DNA of 64,000 nt from Thermoanaerobaculia bacterium (GCA_030429235.1 JAUIDB010000012.1:62001-126000), one strand, 5' to 3'; numbered from the stretch's first letter, positions 9,380 through 24,265 are shown. The notes: generated from the sequence alone by a model not told the origin. Made by a program: numbers and translations.

Positions 9380-11863
9380 TCAGGAGGCCGTACCGCCGCT
9401 CGACAGGCGCCCCGTGTCGTCCACCAAGGGCGCGCGCTGAGACACTCCGCCGGCCGGTGCCGCAGCGTCTCCGACCAGTGCCACGGCCAGCACCTCGGAG
9501 AGATCCTGGACCGGATGCACGTCGAGAGTGGCTCGAACCTCCTCTGGGAGATCTTCGAGATCCGCCTCGTTCTCGACCGGCAGGATGATGGTCCGGATTC
9601 CGGCGCGAGTCGCCCCTAGCACCTTCTCCTTGACGCCCCCGATCGGTAGCACACGACCGGTGAGGGTCAGCTCGCCGGTCATCGCCACATCGCGGCGCAC
9701 GGCCCTTTCCGTCAGGTTCGAGACCAACGCGGTCGCAATGGTGATCCCGGCCGAAGGCCCGTCCTTGGGAATGGCGCCGGCGGGAACGTGGACGTGGACA
9801 TCGCTATCGAAGCGTTCGAGTTCGATCCCCAGTTCGCCGGCGCGAGACCGGGCGTAACTCCAGGCCGCCTGGGCGGACTCCTTCATCACGTCTCCCAACT
9901 GGCCGGTGAGCTGCAGTCCTCCCTTGCCGGGCATGGTCGCCGCCTCGACGAAGAGGATGTCTCCGCCCACCGGGGTGTAGAACATGCCGGTGGCAACGCC
10001 CACCTGGTCCGCGCCGGACGGCTGTTCTGGACGCACCTTGGGCCGACCGAGAATGTCGCGCACGGCGCCGGCCTCGACCTCGAAGCGCTCGATCTCACCG
10101 GCAGCGATGCGGCGAGCCACCTTACGCGAGAGTTTGCCCAACGTCCGTTCGAGCTGACGGACTCCCGCTTCGTGGGTGTACCGACTGATCACTTCCCGCA
10201 CCGCGCTCTCACCGATCCGGAGTTCCTTCTCGGTCAGCGAATGGGCCGTCAGCTGCCTCGGTAGCAGGTAGCGGTTGGCAATCTCCAGCTTCTCGCGCTC
10301 CGTGTACCCCGTGAACTCGACCAACTCCATGCGATCGAGGAGCGGCCCCGGGATGTTCTGCAGGAAGTTGGCGGTCGCCACGAAGAGGACCTCGCTGAGA
10401 TCGAAGGGGACCCCCAGGTAATGATCGACGAAGGTGTCGTTCTGGGCCGGGTCCAACAGTTCGAGCAGGGCGGCGGCGGGATCTCCCTGGTAGGAGGCAC
10501 CGACCTTGTCGACCTCGTCGAGGAGGAAGACCGGGTTTCTGGTTCCGGCCTGCTTCATCCCCTTGAGGATCCGGCCAGGCATCGCGCCCACGTAGGTCCT
10601 TCGATGGCCTCGGATATCCGCCTCGTCACGGACGCCGCCGAGTGAGATTCGCACGTACTCCCTGCCCATCGACTTGGCGATGGAGCGTGCGATCGAGGTC
10701 TTGCCCACGCCGGGAGGTCCGACGAAGAGGAGGATCGGCCCGCGCTTGGTTCCGCTCTCGGTCACTGAGTCGGTGGGCGGATCCTCGCTTTCTTTGGACC
10801 GTCGTTGCTCGAGCGATCGAACTGCCAAGTACTCGAGGACTCGATCCTTGACCTCCTGGAGCCCGAAGTGATCCACGTCGAGAATCTTCTCGGCCTGAGT
10901 CAGGTCCAGCTTCTCTTCGCTCCGTTCGTTCCAGGGCAGGTCGGCCACGGTCTCCAGGTAGGTCCTGACCACCTGATGTTCCATCGAATCTCGGCTCAAG
11001 CGACCCAGTCGTCGCAGTTCTCGATCGACCTCTTCTCGCGCGGCTTCGGGCAGGTCGAGGGCATCGAGGCGCTGGCGCAGTTCCTCGGTATCCTCGCTCT
11101 CGTCGTCCTCGCCGAGTTCGCGTTGGATCGCCTTGAGTTGCTCCCGCAGCACGATCTCCCGCTGCCGGTCGCCCAGTTCCTGCTGCACCTGCGACTTGAT
11201 GTCGCGCTGCGCGTCGAGAATGGAGATTCGCCGCTCGATCTGCAGGAGCACCAGACGCAGGCGCTCCTCGACCGACAGGGTCTCGAGCAGCATCTGCTTC
11301 TCGTGCGCCGGGATCTCCAGGTAGGTCGCTACGATGTCGGCCAGGCGACCGGTATCGTCGACCGAATCCAACAGTCCATCGACGATCTCGTCCGGCAGAC
11401 CCGAGGCGGTGGCGAGATCGGCGGCTCGTTCTCGGACTTCCTGCACCAGGGCCAGATAGGCCGGATGTTCGGGCAGCTGAGGTGGAGTCTCGGTGCTCAG
11501 ACGCACCACCGCTTCGAGATAGCCGTCGCGCTCCTCGATCCGCACCGCCGAGGCCCGGGCCCGACCCTCCACGATCAACTGGGCGGCGCCACCCCGGCCC
11601 CGCTGCAGCTGATCGACGTGGCACAGAGTCCCGGTGCGGTAGAGCAGATCCGGGGTGACGGAGCCTCGGTTCTCACGCTGGCAGACCGCGAAGACGAGCC
11701 GTGAGGCTCCTTCGCCTGAAACCGCAGTTTGCACCGCCTTGAGGGTGCCCGGTCGGCCAACCCCGATCGGGGTCGTCGTGCCCGGGAAGAGCACCGTCTC
11801 GCGGAGAGGTAGGACGGGAAGGACGATCGTATCGTTGGTCACCGTGTCGTTCATTGCACTCAC
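9380..11863 (-). CDS. lon: ATP-dependent Lon protease
   Basis: LFVGPPGVGKTSIARSIAKSMGREYVRISLGGVRDEADIRGHRRTYVGAMPGRI and catalytic KDGPSAGITIATALVS. Confidence 0.98.
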   Translation of the reverse strand: MSAMNDTVTNDTIVLPVLPLRETVLFPGTTTPIGVGRPGTLKAVQTAVSGEGASRLVFAVCQRENRGSVTPDLLYRTGTLCHVDQLQRGRGGAAQLIVEGRARASAVRIEERDGYLEAVVRLSTETPPQLPEHPAYLALVQEVRERAADLATASGLPDEIVDGLLDSVDDTGRLADIVATYLEIPAHEKQMLLETLSVEERLRLVLLQIERRISILDAQRDIKSQVQQELGDRQREIVLREQLKAIQRELGEDDESEDTEELRQRLDALDLPEAAREEVDRELRRLGRLSRDSMEHQVVRTYLETVADLPWNERSEEKLDLTQAEKILDVDHFGLQEVKDRVLEYLAVRSLEQRRSKESEDPPTDSVTESGTKRGPILLFVGPPGVGKTSIARSIAKSMGREYVRISLGGVRDEADIRGHRRTYVGAMPGRILKGMKQAGTRNPVFLLDEVDKVGASYQGDPAAALLELLDPAQNDTFVDHYLGVPFDLSEVLFVATANFLQNIPGPLLDRMELVEFTGYTEREKLEIANRYLLPRQLTAHSLTEKELRIGESAVREVISRYTHEAGVRQLERTLGKLSRKVARRIAAGEIERFEVEAGAVRDILGRPKVRPEQPSGADQVGVATGMFYTPVGGDILFVEAATMPGKGGLQLTGQLGDVMKESAQAAWSYARSRAGELGIELERFDSDVHVHVPAGAIPKDGPSAGITIATALVSNLTERAVRRDVAMTGELTLTGRVLPIGGVKEKVLGATRAGIRTIILPVENEADLEDLPEEVRATLDVHPVQDLSEVLAVALVGDAAAPAGGVSQRAPLVDDTGRLSSGGTAS

Positions 11864-12026
11864 TCGGAAGCCTTACTCGCTTTCGGTCGAGACGACGGGG
11901 ATTCGTCGCCTCGCCTACTACAAGTACGGATTCCGGCCAGAAAATTTCCATGGCCGAGCGATCGAGTCCCTCGGGGCTGCATTCCAGCCCGGCTCGGTTG
12001 GCGTCCGCAATCGGGCTCCGCGGGCG

Positions 12027-14648
12027 CTACTGCGGAACGCTCAACGCCCCCTCTTCCACCCAGTGAGCCAGCAGCGACCGTACCCGGAAGCGGTCGACGG
12101 GCACCGACCGCTCGATCTGCCGAGCGGTCCGGCCGGATCGCACTCCCTGCCAGATCGGCCGCACGATGGTCGAGTCCGCAGTGCTCAGCGGCGTGGGTTT
12201 GGTCCCGGTGACGTGCAACACGGCCGCGTCCGGCACCAGCGCGGACATCCGCTTGTACTCGTCGAAGCGTCGCATGCCTTCCATCATCAACCCCATCACG
12301 TCGAAGCTCTCGGCCTCGGCCGCCCAATCCGAGTGGCGCACGAAATGGAAGCTGCCGGGAAAGGGTGCCTCCAGGATCTCGTAGACCGCCTCGGGACCCT
12401 TCAACCGACCGGCGGCTGCCTCCACCACTCTGCCCTCGCGGACGCCGATCCGGGCGACCCGCCGTTCTCGCGCGTCGAGGAGTTCGAGCCGGCCATCGAT
12501 GCCGAGTTGCGACAGGCTCTGCAGCAGATCCGGCAGGCGGAATACGTCGAGATCTCCTTCGAAGACCACCTCACCCGCGATCGGTGGCGCTCCCTTGACC
12601 GGGGTGGTTCCCGTGGGCGCCTCCGGCTTCGGCAACCGGGCGGCAGCGGTGTCCGACAGGCTGCGCTGGGCTGCGTCGGAGGGCAGCGAGGCCGGAGGAC
12701 TGGCTAGATTGCGACGGATGATCTCGGCGGTCCGCGACGCCACTCCCGCCAGATCTGAACCCGCGAACTCGCTCGCCAGATCCTCGAGGCGTTGAGCCAC
12801 CGCCCCGTTGCGGGTCCCGGCCAACGACCGGGCTATGTGCACCGTCCCCTGACGGTTCCGCAGCGTCGCCACCGAGGCTGGGAGGGAGACGCCGAGGACC
12901 TTGACCGGGAGCAGCGATCGCAGCGTCTCGAAGAGCGTCTCGACCAGGTCTGGGTTCGGGGTGAGGTCGCACTCGGCCAACGGCTCCAGCAGGTCGAGAT
13001 TCATCAATCCCGCCTGCTGCTCCAGAGCCAGCGATACCAACCAGCCCCGCGAATGGTCGGTGTTCAACTGGGCCAACGCCAGAGCGAGCTCCGTGCGCAG
13101 CTTCAGACCCTCGTCACCGGCCCAGGTACCCGACTGTCGGCCCGCCAGCAGCGTCTGGAGACGGTCCACCAGGATCGGTGTGGCGGCATCGTCGTGGGTC
13201 GCGGCCAGAGCGGTTACCGACTCCCGCACCAACTGCGGCGATTGGCCTAGGTCCGAGGTCTGGTCCAGGGCGAGGAACTCGCGGGCATCGTGGGCCGGCA
13301 CGGGTACCCTACGGAGCACGTGAATCAAGTTGCGCTGCCACATCCAGGCGTCGTGAGCGGCGTTGGCCAAGCTCTCTTCGAGCCGATCGAGACAGAGCTC
13401 CCGAGCCTCCTCGCCGTGCACCTCGAGCAGCGACAACAGCAGGTGTCGACGCGAGCGCTGCGTCTCGCCGTCCAGCTGATCGAGGATCCCGGTCGGCGTC
13501 CACTCCGGGAAGAAATTCAGAATCCGGCGAAAGTCCCGACGAACCTCCGTCCGGCCGGCGAGTTCCCGCAGGGCGTCGTCGTCGAGCGCACCAGCCGCCG
13601 AGCGTCGCGAAGCGCGGAGTCGGCGCTGGTCGAGCTTGGGTCCCGTGGCCAGCTTCTCGGCCAGATCGAGCAGCGTCACGGCCCGCGCCACGGCGCCCTT
13701 GTTGATCTGCTCGGCTGCACTGCTGATGAGCTCCCAGAATCGTCCGGCCGCTTCCTCGGCGTCGTCGGTAAACGCCACGATCTTGTCGATCGCTGCCGCA
13801 GTCGCCCCCTGGTACTGCGGGGTTCCACTATCGCCTCGTAGCGCCCAGTCCGGCAGGTCCAGCGACAGCTCACGAATCGCCGCGGTGACGTCGAGTTTTT
13901 GGTGACTGGTGGCGGAGACCTGGGCCAGGTGCTCTCGGAGATCCTTTTCGCTGGTGGCGCTTTCCACCGCGGCCGCGATCAGTTGCCGTTGCAGGTCGCT
14001 GGTGGCGGCGGTCGACGCGATCCCCGCCGTGGCCTGAGCGCTCAAGCGTTCGAGCAGGATGGTGAATTGGCGCAGTTGATGGCTGGCATCGACCGTGGAG
14101 GCTGCCGCCGCCCCACTCCCGGTGGCGACTGCAGGCTGGGTCCCGGACGAAGGGGCCGTGCCTGGACCGGACTCGACGGTACCGGCCGCACGAACGACCG
14201 GGCCGGGGACCACTTGCTGATCGCCGCCCGCGAAGAGGAGATCGACCTTGCGCGTGACGGGCCCACCACTCGCGCCGACCAATTCGAGGTTCTGGCGCAG
14301 GGTCTCTCGCTCTCCCTCGGGACAGGCTTCGACCAGGAGCCCTCGCAGGCTCTCCAGGAAGGGCTCGAGCTGTTCTTTCGCGATCAGTCCCAGCTCGGCA
14401 ACGACGTGGATCTTCTTGAACGCGTGGAAGAACAGGTTCGAAATCCTGACCGAGCCACCGTGCGCCTGGAACTGCTCCCGGGTCCACGACTCGCACTGCA
14501 TGGCCACCAACCGAGGCGGGCAGCGGGTCAGCAGAGCCAGGGAATCGGCGGCGAGCAACGGCGCGATGGAGTCCGAGAGGTAGAGCTCCAGCTCACTCAT
14601 CGCCTCTCGAACCTGTTGCTCCCTGATCGGTGTCGAGTCCTCGCGCAT
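12027..14648 (-). CDS. HEAT-repeat-like protein with C-terminal DUF4388 (PATAN-like) domain
   Basis: C-term FEGDLDVFRLPDLLQSLSQLGIDGRLELLDARERRVARIGVREGRVVEAAAGRLKGPEAVYEIL; helical repeats mid-protein. Confidence 0.7.
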   Translation of the reverse strand: MREDSTPIREQQVREAMSELELYLSDSIAPLLAADSLALLTRCPPRLVAMQCESWTREQFQAHGGSVRISNLFFHAFKKIHVVAELGLIAKEQLEPFLESLRGLLVEACPEGERETLRQNLELVGASGGPVTRKVDLLFAGGDQQVVPGPVVRAAGTVESGPGTAPSSGTQPAVATGSGAAAASTVDASHQLRQFTILLERLSAQATAGIASTAATSDLQRQLIAAAVESATSEKDLREHLAQVSATSHQKLDVTAAIRELSLDLPDWALRGDSGTPQYQGATAAAIDKIVAFTDDAEEAAGRFWELISSAAEQINKGAVARAVTLLDLAEKLATGPKLDQRRLRASRRSAAGALDDDALRELAGRTEVRRDFRRILNFFPEWTPTGILDQLDGETQRSRRHLLLSLLEVHGEEARELCLDRLEESLANAAHDAWMWQRNLIHVLRRVPVPAHDAREFLALDQTSDLGQSPQLVRESVTALAATHDDAATPILVDRLQTLLAGRQSGTWAGDEGLKLRTELALALAQLNTDHSRGWLVSLALEQQAGLMNLDLLEPLAECDLTPNPDLVETLFETLRSLLPVKVLGVSLPASVATLRNRQGTVHIARSLAGTRNGAVAQRLEDLASEFAGSDLAGVASRTAEIIRRNLASPPASLPSDAAQRSLSDTAAARLPKPEAPTGTTPVKGAPPIAGEVVFEGDLDVFRLPDLLQSLSQLGIDGRLELLDARERRVARIGVREGRVVEAAAGRLKGPEAVYEILEAPFPGSFHFVRHSDWAAEAESFDVMGLMMEGMRRFDEYKRMSALVPDAAVLHVTGTKPTPLSTADSTIVRPIWQGVRSGRTARQIERSVPVDRFRVRSLLAHWVEEGALSVPQ

Positions 14649-14668
14649 CGTCTCTCGGTTTCCTCGAC

Positions 14669-15613
14669 CTACCTGGCCTCGAACTCCGACACCTCGGCGA
14701 GAGTCTCGAACAGCTCCCGCTCGCGCTCGGTCAGCGACTTCGGCATCACGATGCGGAGCTCGACGTAGAGGTCACCGTCGACACCTCCGGGTACCGGAAA
14801 CCCTTTGCCACGCAAACGAATCCGCTGGCCAGACGAGGCCCCTCCGGGTACCTTGACGGTGACCGCGCCATCCAGTGTCTCGATCCGGGCAGTCGTGCCC
14901 AACGCCGCCTCCCAGGGTGCCAGGTCCAGGCTGGTGAATACGTCCGCACCCTCCAGGCGCAGCCGAGGATGGGGTCGGACGTCGATCTGGACGTACAGAT
15001 CACCCGCCCCTTGCGGGCCCTGATAGCCCTTACCGGCGATGCGGATCTTCCGTCCCGGAGCCACCCCTGGGGGAATCCGCACCTTCAGCCGAACCTCTTC
15101 CCCGTTCGACGGGTCGGTGAACGTCAGGGTCCGCTCGCCTCCCCGCGCCGCTTCTTCCAGTGAAACCAGGAGGCGCGCTTCGCGATCGGCTCCTCGTCCC
15201 CGGCTCCGCGGCGCTCCCCCGAAGCCGGCACCTCGGCCCTGAAATCCTCCTCCGCCGGCACCGGCGCCGAACAGGGATTCGAAGAAGGAGCTGAACCCAC
15301 TATCGCCAAAGTCTTCGAACCGAACTCCACCCTGCCCACCGCCGTGGAACACGTGCTCCCAGCCCGGCGGTGCACCCCCCGTCTGTTGTGCTTGTTTCCA
15401 AGCCGAGCCAAACTGATCGTAGCGACCTCGCTTCTCGGGGTCCTTGAGCACTTCGTAAGCTTCTGCGATCTCCTTGAATCGATCCTCGGCGCCGGCATCC
15501 TTGTTGATATCCGGATGGTACTTTCGGGCCAGCTTGCGGTACGCCTTCTGGATCTCGTCCGTGGAGGAGCCTCGCGATACCCCAAGCGTCTCGTAGTAGT
15601 CCTTGTAATTCAC
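14669..15613 (-). CDS. DnaJ-class co-chaperone (CbpA/DnaJ type without zinc finger)
   Basis: [39 protein letters not shown] (HPD motif) plus C-terminal substrate-binding domain; GTG start at 15613. Confidence 0.92.
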   Translation of the reverse strand: MNYKDYYETLGVSRGSSTDEIQKAYRKLARKYHPDINKDAGAEDRFKEIAEAYEVLKDPEKRGRYDQFGSAWKQAQQTGGAPPGWEHVFHGGGQGGVRFEDFGDSGFSSFFESLFGAGAGGGGFQGRGAGFGGAPRSRGRGADREARLLVSLEEAARGGERTLTFTDPSNGEEVRLKVRIPPGVAPGRKIRIAGKGYQGPQGAGDLYVQIDVRPHPRLRLEGADVFTSLDLAPWEAALGTTARIETLDGAVTVKVPGGASSGQRIRLRGKGFPVPGGVDGDLYVELRIVMPKSLTERERELFETLAEVSEFEAR

Positions 15614-15741
15614 CGCCGAATTGTACTGCTCCCCTGGTTCGGGAATGAAACGAGAGCCCAATGCGTTTTATCTGATAAATAGGCACTCAGATTTCTCTGG
15701 AGGCCTGCATTCAGAGTCGTTTCGAGGAGAAGGAGCCCCCC

Positions 15742-18334
<2,593 letters not shown>

Positions 18335-18360
<26 letters not shown>

Positions 18361-18763
18361 CCTGATGGTCGACGCCGTGGTCGTCGTAAACCGGCCCGGC
18401 GGCTGACCATCCGAGGGTCTGGTAGTAGTCCGACAGCGCCAGCTGCGCGCGGATCCAGACCTCCCGGCTGCCGATGGCTTCGAGGGCGCGGCTGATGAGG
18501 ACCCGCCCACGCCCGCCGCCACGGTGAGTCGAGTGGAGCACGATCCGACCCAACCACACCCGGCTCTCCGCCTCGTACCAGCGAGCGTAGGCCACCAACT
18601 CGCCGTGCTTGCGGCCGAGCAGGTGCCAGGACTGATCATCGAGCCCATCGACGTCGGCGTAGGGGCTGCCCTGCTCCACCACGAAAACATCGCTGCGCAG
18701 CTTCAGTACTTCGTAGAGCTCCCGCTTCGACAGGTCGTCGAAGGAGCGCACCGCCCACAACAT
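18335..18763 (-). CDS. ElaA-like GNAT N-acetyltransferase
   Basis: 142 aa; [45 protein letters not shown]...[23 protein letters not shown]. Confidence 0.88.
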
Positions 18764-18768
18764 CGTGC

Positions 18769-19989
18769 CTAGCGGAGGCGTCGCCGCACGCGTTCGCGGC
18801 CGCGAATCGTCTTCTTGCGCTCGCGGTAAGCGGGCACGCCATCCACCTCGCACCGAGGCAGTCGACGTCCGATCCCCTGCTCGATCTGCTTGATCATCTC
18901 GGTGTCGGTCCAGGAAGCGATGCAGGAGACCGTCCCACCGGCGGCACCACGCGCCGTACGACCAGCGCGATGGACGTAGTCTTCGACCGTCTGCGGCACG
19001 TCGTAGTTGATGATGTGCTCGATCACCGGGATGTCGATCCCGCGGGCGGCGATGTCGGTCGCCACCAGGATCCGATGCTCCCCCTGGCGTAGCCCCGACA
19101 GGGCCTGAACGCGCTCGCGCTGAGAGCGGTCGCCGTGGATCTTTTCGACCGGATGTCCCTGCAGTTCCAGTTGGCGGCAGGCCCAGTCGGCGTCGAGCTT
19201 GCGGCGTACGAAAACGAGCACCGCCCCCGGTTCTTCGTCGATCAGGGCCAACAGGCACTTTTTCTTGTCGTCGGGCTCCACCAGGTAGAGCCGCTGTTCG
19301 ATGCCGTCGGCCACGCGGGTGTCGGGACGCAGATCCACCGTCTCCGGGTCCTGCATGTAGAGCTGCGCCAGGCGCGAGATCGAGAGCGGCATGGTGGCGG
19401 AGAACATCATCGTCTGGCGCTCCTGCGGCAGACGATCGAGGATCCGATTGATCTGGGGTAGGAAGCCGAGATCCAGCATGTGGTCCGCCTCGTCCAGCAC
19501 CAACATCTCGATCCCGTCGAGACGGGCCGTGCGTCGCTCGACGTGGTCGAGGAGGCGACCCGGCGTGGCCACGATGATGTCGGGACCCCGGCGCAGTGCT
19601 TCGAGCTGGGGCGGATACTTCACGCCACCGATCAGACAGGCGGTCCGCAGCTTGCGGTCCCCGGTACCGAACGACTGGAGAAAGGCCTCGGCCTGGAGCG
19701 CGAGTTCGCGGGTCGGACAGAGAATCAGCCCCCGTAGCCCCTCACCCTCGTACAACCTCTCGGCCATCGGAAGCACGAACGCCGCCGTCTTGCCGGATCC
19801 GGTCTGGGCCAGTCCCACCACATCCCGGCCGGCGAGGGCGATCGGCACGACGCCGGCCTGGATCGGAGTGGGTCGCTCGAATCCGATCTCGCTCAGTACC
19901 GCGAGCACGGGCGCACTGAGACCGAGACTCGCGAACGTCGCATCGGTCACGAGGTCGTTCTGTTGGATGCCACCGGTGAACATAATCAC
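18769..19989 (-). CDS. DEAD-box RNA helicase (RhlE-like)
   Basis: GLAQTGSGKTAAF, LVLDEADHMLD, FSATM, RAGRTARGAAGG. Confidence 0.95.
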   Translation of the reverse strand: MIMFTGGIQQNDLVTDATFASLGLSAPVLAVLSEIGFERPTPIQAGVVPIALAGRDVVGLAQTGSGKTAAFVLPMAERLYEGEGLRGLILCPTRELALQAEAFLQSFGTGDRKLRTACLIGGVKYPPQLEALRRGPDIIVATPGRLLDHVERRTARLDGIEMLVLDEADHMLDLGFLPQINRILDRLPQERQTMMFSATMPLSISRLAQLYMQDPETVDLRPDTRVADGIEQRLYLVEPDDKKKCLLALIDEEPGAVLVFVRRKLDADWACRQLELQGHPVEKIHGDRSQRERVQALSGLRQGEHRILVATDIAARGIDIPVIEHIINYDVPQTVEDYVHRAGRTARGAAGGTVSCIASWTDTEMIKQIEQGIGRRLPRCEVDGVPAYRERKKTIRGRERVRRRLR

Positions 19990-20033
19990 CCGATCCTACA
20001 CGATGCGTAGACTCGGCGCTCCGGAGCACGCAT

Positions 20034-21872
<1,839 letters not shown>

Positions 21873-21997
21873 GAGAACCTCGTGCTTCGCTAATCGGTGA
21901 TGGAGAGGGGGGTGGGCACGGGCGACCGCCGCGCCAGGAGGCGCGAACATATCACCAAAACCGGCGTCGGTGCGCTTCGGCTACCTGGGTCCGAGCC

Positions 21998-24265
21998 TCA
22001 GACCGGCAGCTGGCGCACGACCGCCGCCACCTCGGCCACCGAACCGAGCCGGTTGGATCGGTCCTTGACCAACAGAGACCGCACGACCTCCTGCCACTCG
22101 TCCGGTAGATCAGGACGGAGATCGCTGATCGGTGGTGCTTCCTCCCGGAGCTGCTTCACGGCGATCAGGCTCGGGGTCTTGCCCCGAAAAGGCTCCCGCC
22201 CGGCCAGCATGTAGTGCATGAGGATTCCAAGCGAGTAGAGATCGGTCCGGCCGTCGAGCGGATCTCCCTGAATCTGTTCCGGTGACATGTACTTCGGTGA
22301 CCCGAGGACCTCACCGGCGGTGGTGAGATCGACGTCGATCCCCTCCATCCGTGCGATCCCGAAGTCGAGGACCTTGACGCGACGATCGGTCAAGAAGACG
22401 TTCGACGGCTTGAGATCCCGGTGGACGACCTTGAGCTCGTGGGCCACCTCGAGGCCAGACAGAATCTCCCGCGTGATGGTACGCACACGATTCAGAGGTA
22501 GCTGCCCCTCGCGTTTGACCAGCTTGTCGAGGGTCTCCCCTTCCAGGTACTCCATCGTGATGTAGATGCCACCGTCGAATCGGCCCATATCGAAGACCCG
22601 CACCACATTCGGATGCGTGATGCGGCGACAGATCTGTACCTCCCGTAGCAGCCGGTCGTACTCGGCCGAGTTGTCGTCTCCGTCCTTGGAGAGCACCGTC
22701 TTGATCGCGACGGCCTCGTCGAGTTCGAGGTCCTTGGCCCGGTAGACTCGGCCCATACCCCCGCGCCCGACCTCGGCCTCCAGCAGGTAGCGCGCCGACA
22801 GGATGGCTCCGGGCTCGATCACCTGGCTCAGAGGGGCGGCACCGAGCCCGGCCCTGAACCCGAGGCTCCCCGACGAGGGGGTACTCTCCAACGACTGCTT
22901 GGCCGTCGGTCCCGACAGGGGCTCTAGCGCCTGAAGCCGCTCCATGACGTCTCGGTGGTCCTTGCGAACGGCCGCTAGGCGCTCGAGCTTCTTCCGCGCC
23001 TCGGACGGACGCCCGGTGGCCTCCAGAGCTCGCCCCTCCCAGTAGAGACGATCCAATCCCTGAGTCCCCTCCCCCGGCTTGATCTTCGATTTCTCGAGCC
23101 GGTGCAGGACTCCTTCGGCCAGTCCCTCGTCGATCAGCAGTGGCGCCAAGAGCAGAGTGGCCTCGTCGTACTCGAGTTGATCCTCGGGTACCTGCTGCAG
23201 TGCGCTCGAGGCGGCGGCAGGGTCCTCCGCCTCCAGGAAGTGGCGCCCAGCTTCCAGAAACGCTCCCCAGCGTAGGAAACAGGCCGCGGCCTGCTTGTGG
23301 TCCGGAATCCGTTCGTAGGCTCGCGCGGCCAGGTCGTAGCGGGAAACGGCCGAGAAGCATCGCGCCGCGTCGCGCCACGACTCGGCCCGGAAGTAGAGGT
23401 CTGCCGCCCTCTCCACCTCGTGCCCCTGCTCCCACATCTCGGCCGCCGGCTGGAAGCTCCCGATCTCCTCGTAGGCCTCGGCGGCATCGGCAAACTGACC
23501 CGCCTCGCGAAACGCCTCGGCCGCTTCTTCCCACCGGTGACCGAGCCGAAAGATCTTCGCCTTCTCCGCCGGCGAGATATCGCAGGTCTCGTCGAGGATA
23601 GCCAGGGCCCGGTCCGGCGCTGCGCCATCGATAAAGGCCCGCGCGGCGCGGTCGGTTTGGCCAGCCCTCAGAAGCAGCTCTCCCGCCCGGATCCGCTCGC
23701 CCCAGAGCAAGAGGATCTCGGCCGCCGCCTCTGGCTGGCGGAGCTTCTCGAGGAATCCAGCCCGACGAAGATCGGTCTTCTTGTACTGCTCCTTGATGTC
23801 GGGTGCGCCGGATTGCCGGTAGCGCTGTTCGAGTCGCTTCGACTCTCGGTCGAGCGCCGCCAGCGCCTCGGGCAGCTCACCGGCCTTCTCGAAGCACGCA
23901 GCGGCTTCCGCCGTCTTCCCCGCCTTCTCGAAGTATCGAGCCGCCCGCTGGGGCGACCCCATGGCCAGGCTGGAGCGCGCCGCCCGGTCCCAGGCCCGGG
24001 CCTTCTCGAACAGCGGCAGCGCCTCGCGATGGGAGCCCTGCTCTGCCATCAGCTCGCCGGCCTCGAGGAAGTTGCGCCCCTGCTCGTAGTACTCGACCGC
24101 GGCTTCCCAATCCCCCAGTTCCCGACTCATCCGCGCCGCCTGGTCGAACCGACCCGCCTTGGCGTACATCTCGGCGGCTCGTCGATAGTCGCCCTTCTGG
24201 TAGTAGAGATCGCCGGCCTTGACCGGGTCACCTAGCAGACGAGCAAAGAGGGGGGATGAGGACAT
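21998..24265 (-). CDS. serine/threonine protein kinase with large N-terminal TPR-like repeat region and C-terminal kinase domain
   Basis: Repeats such as AAEMYAKAGRFDQAARMSRELGDWEAAVEYYEQ; kinase YLLEAEVGRGGMGRVYRAKDLELDEAVAIKTV, VHRDLKPSNVFLTD, VLDFGIARMEG, GSPKYMSPEQ. Confidence 0.92.
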   Translation of the reverse strand: MSSSPLFARLLGDPVKAGDLYYQKGDYRRAAEMYAKAGRFDQAARMSRELGDWEAAVEYYEQGRNFLEAGELMAEQGSHREALPLFEKARAWDRAARSSLAMGSPQRAARYFEKAGKTAEAAACFEKAGELPEALAALDRESKRLEQRYRQSGAPDIKEQYKKTDLRRAGFLEKLRQPEAAAEILLLWGERIRAGELLLRAGQTDRAARAFIDGAAPDRALAILDETCDISPAEKAKIFRLGHRWEEAAEAFREAGQFADAAEAYEEIGSFQPAAEMWEQGHEVERAADLYFRAESWRDAARCFSAVSRYDLAARAYERIPDHKQAAACFLRWGAFLEAGRHFLEAEDPAAASSALQQVPEDQLEYDEATLLLAPLLIDEGLAEGVLHRLEKSKIKPGEGTQGLDRLYWEGRALEATGRPSEARKKLERLAAVRKDHRDVMERLQALEPLSGPTAKQSLESTPSSGSLGFRAGLGAAPLSQVIEPGAILSARYLLEAEVGRGGMGRVYRAKDLELDEAVAIKTVLSKDGDDNSAEYDRLLREVQICRRITHPNVVRVFDMGRFDGGIYITMEYLEGETLDKLVKREGQLPLNRVRTITREILSGLEVAHELKVVHRDLKPSNVFLTDRRVKVLDFGIARMEGIDVDLTTAGEVLGSPKYMSPEQIQGDPLDGRTDLYSLGILMHYMLAGREPFRGKTPSLIAVKQLREEAPPISDLRPDLPDEWQEVVRSLLVKDRSNRLGSVAEVAAVVRQLPV

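Noticed and set aside
18764-19258. N-terminal extension of the GNAT ORF (18335-19258)
   Set aside because: Overlaps the DEAD helicase in another frame; the ATG at 18763 gives a full-length ElaA-like protein.
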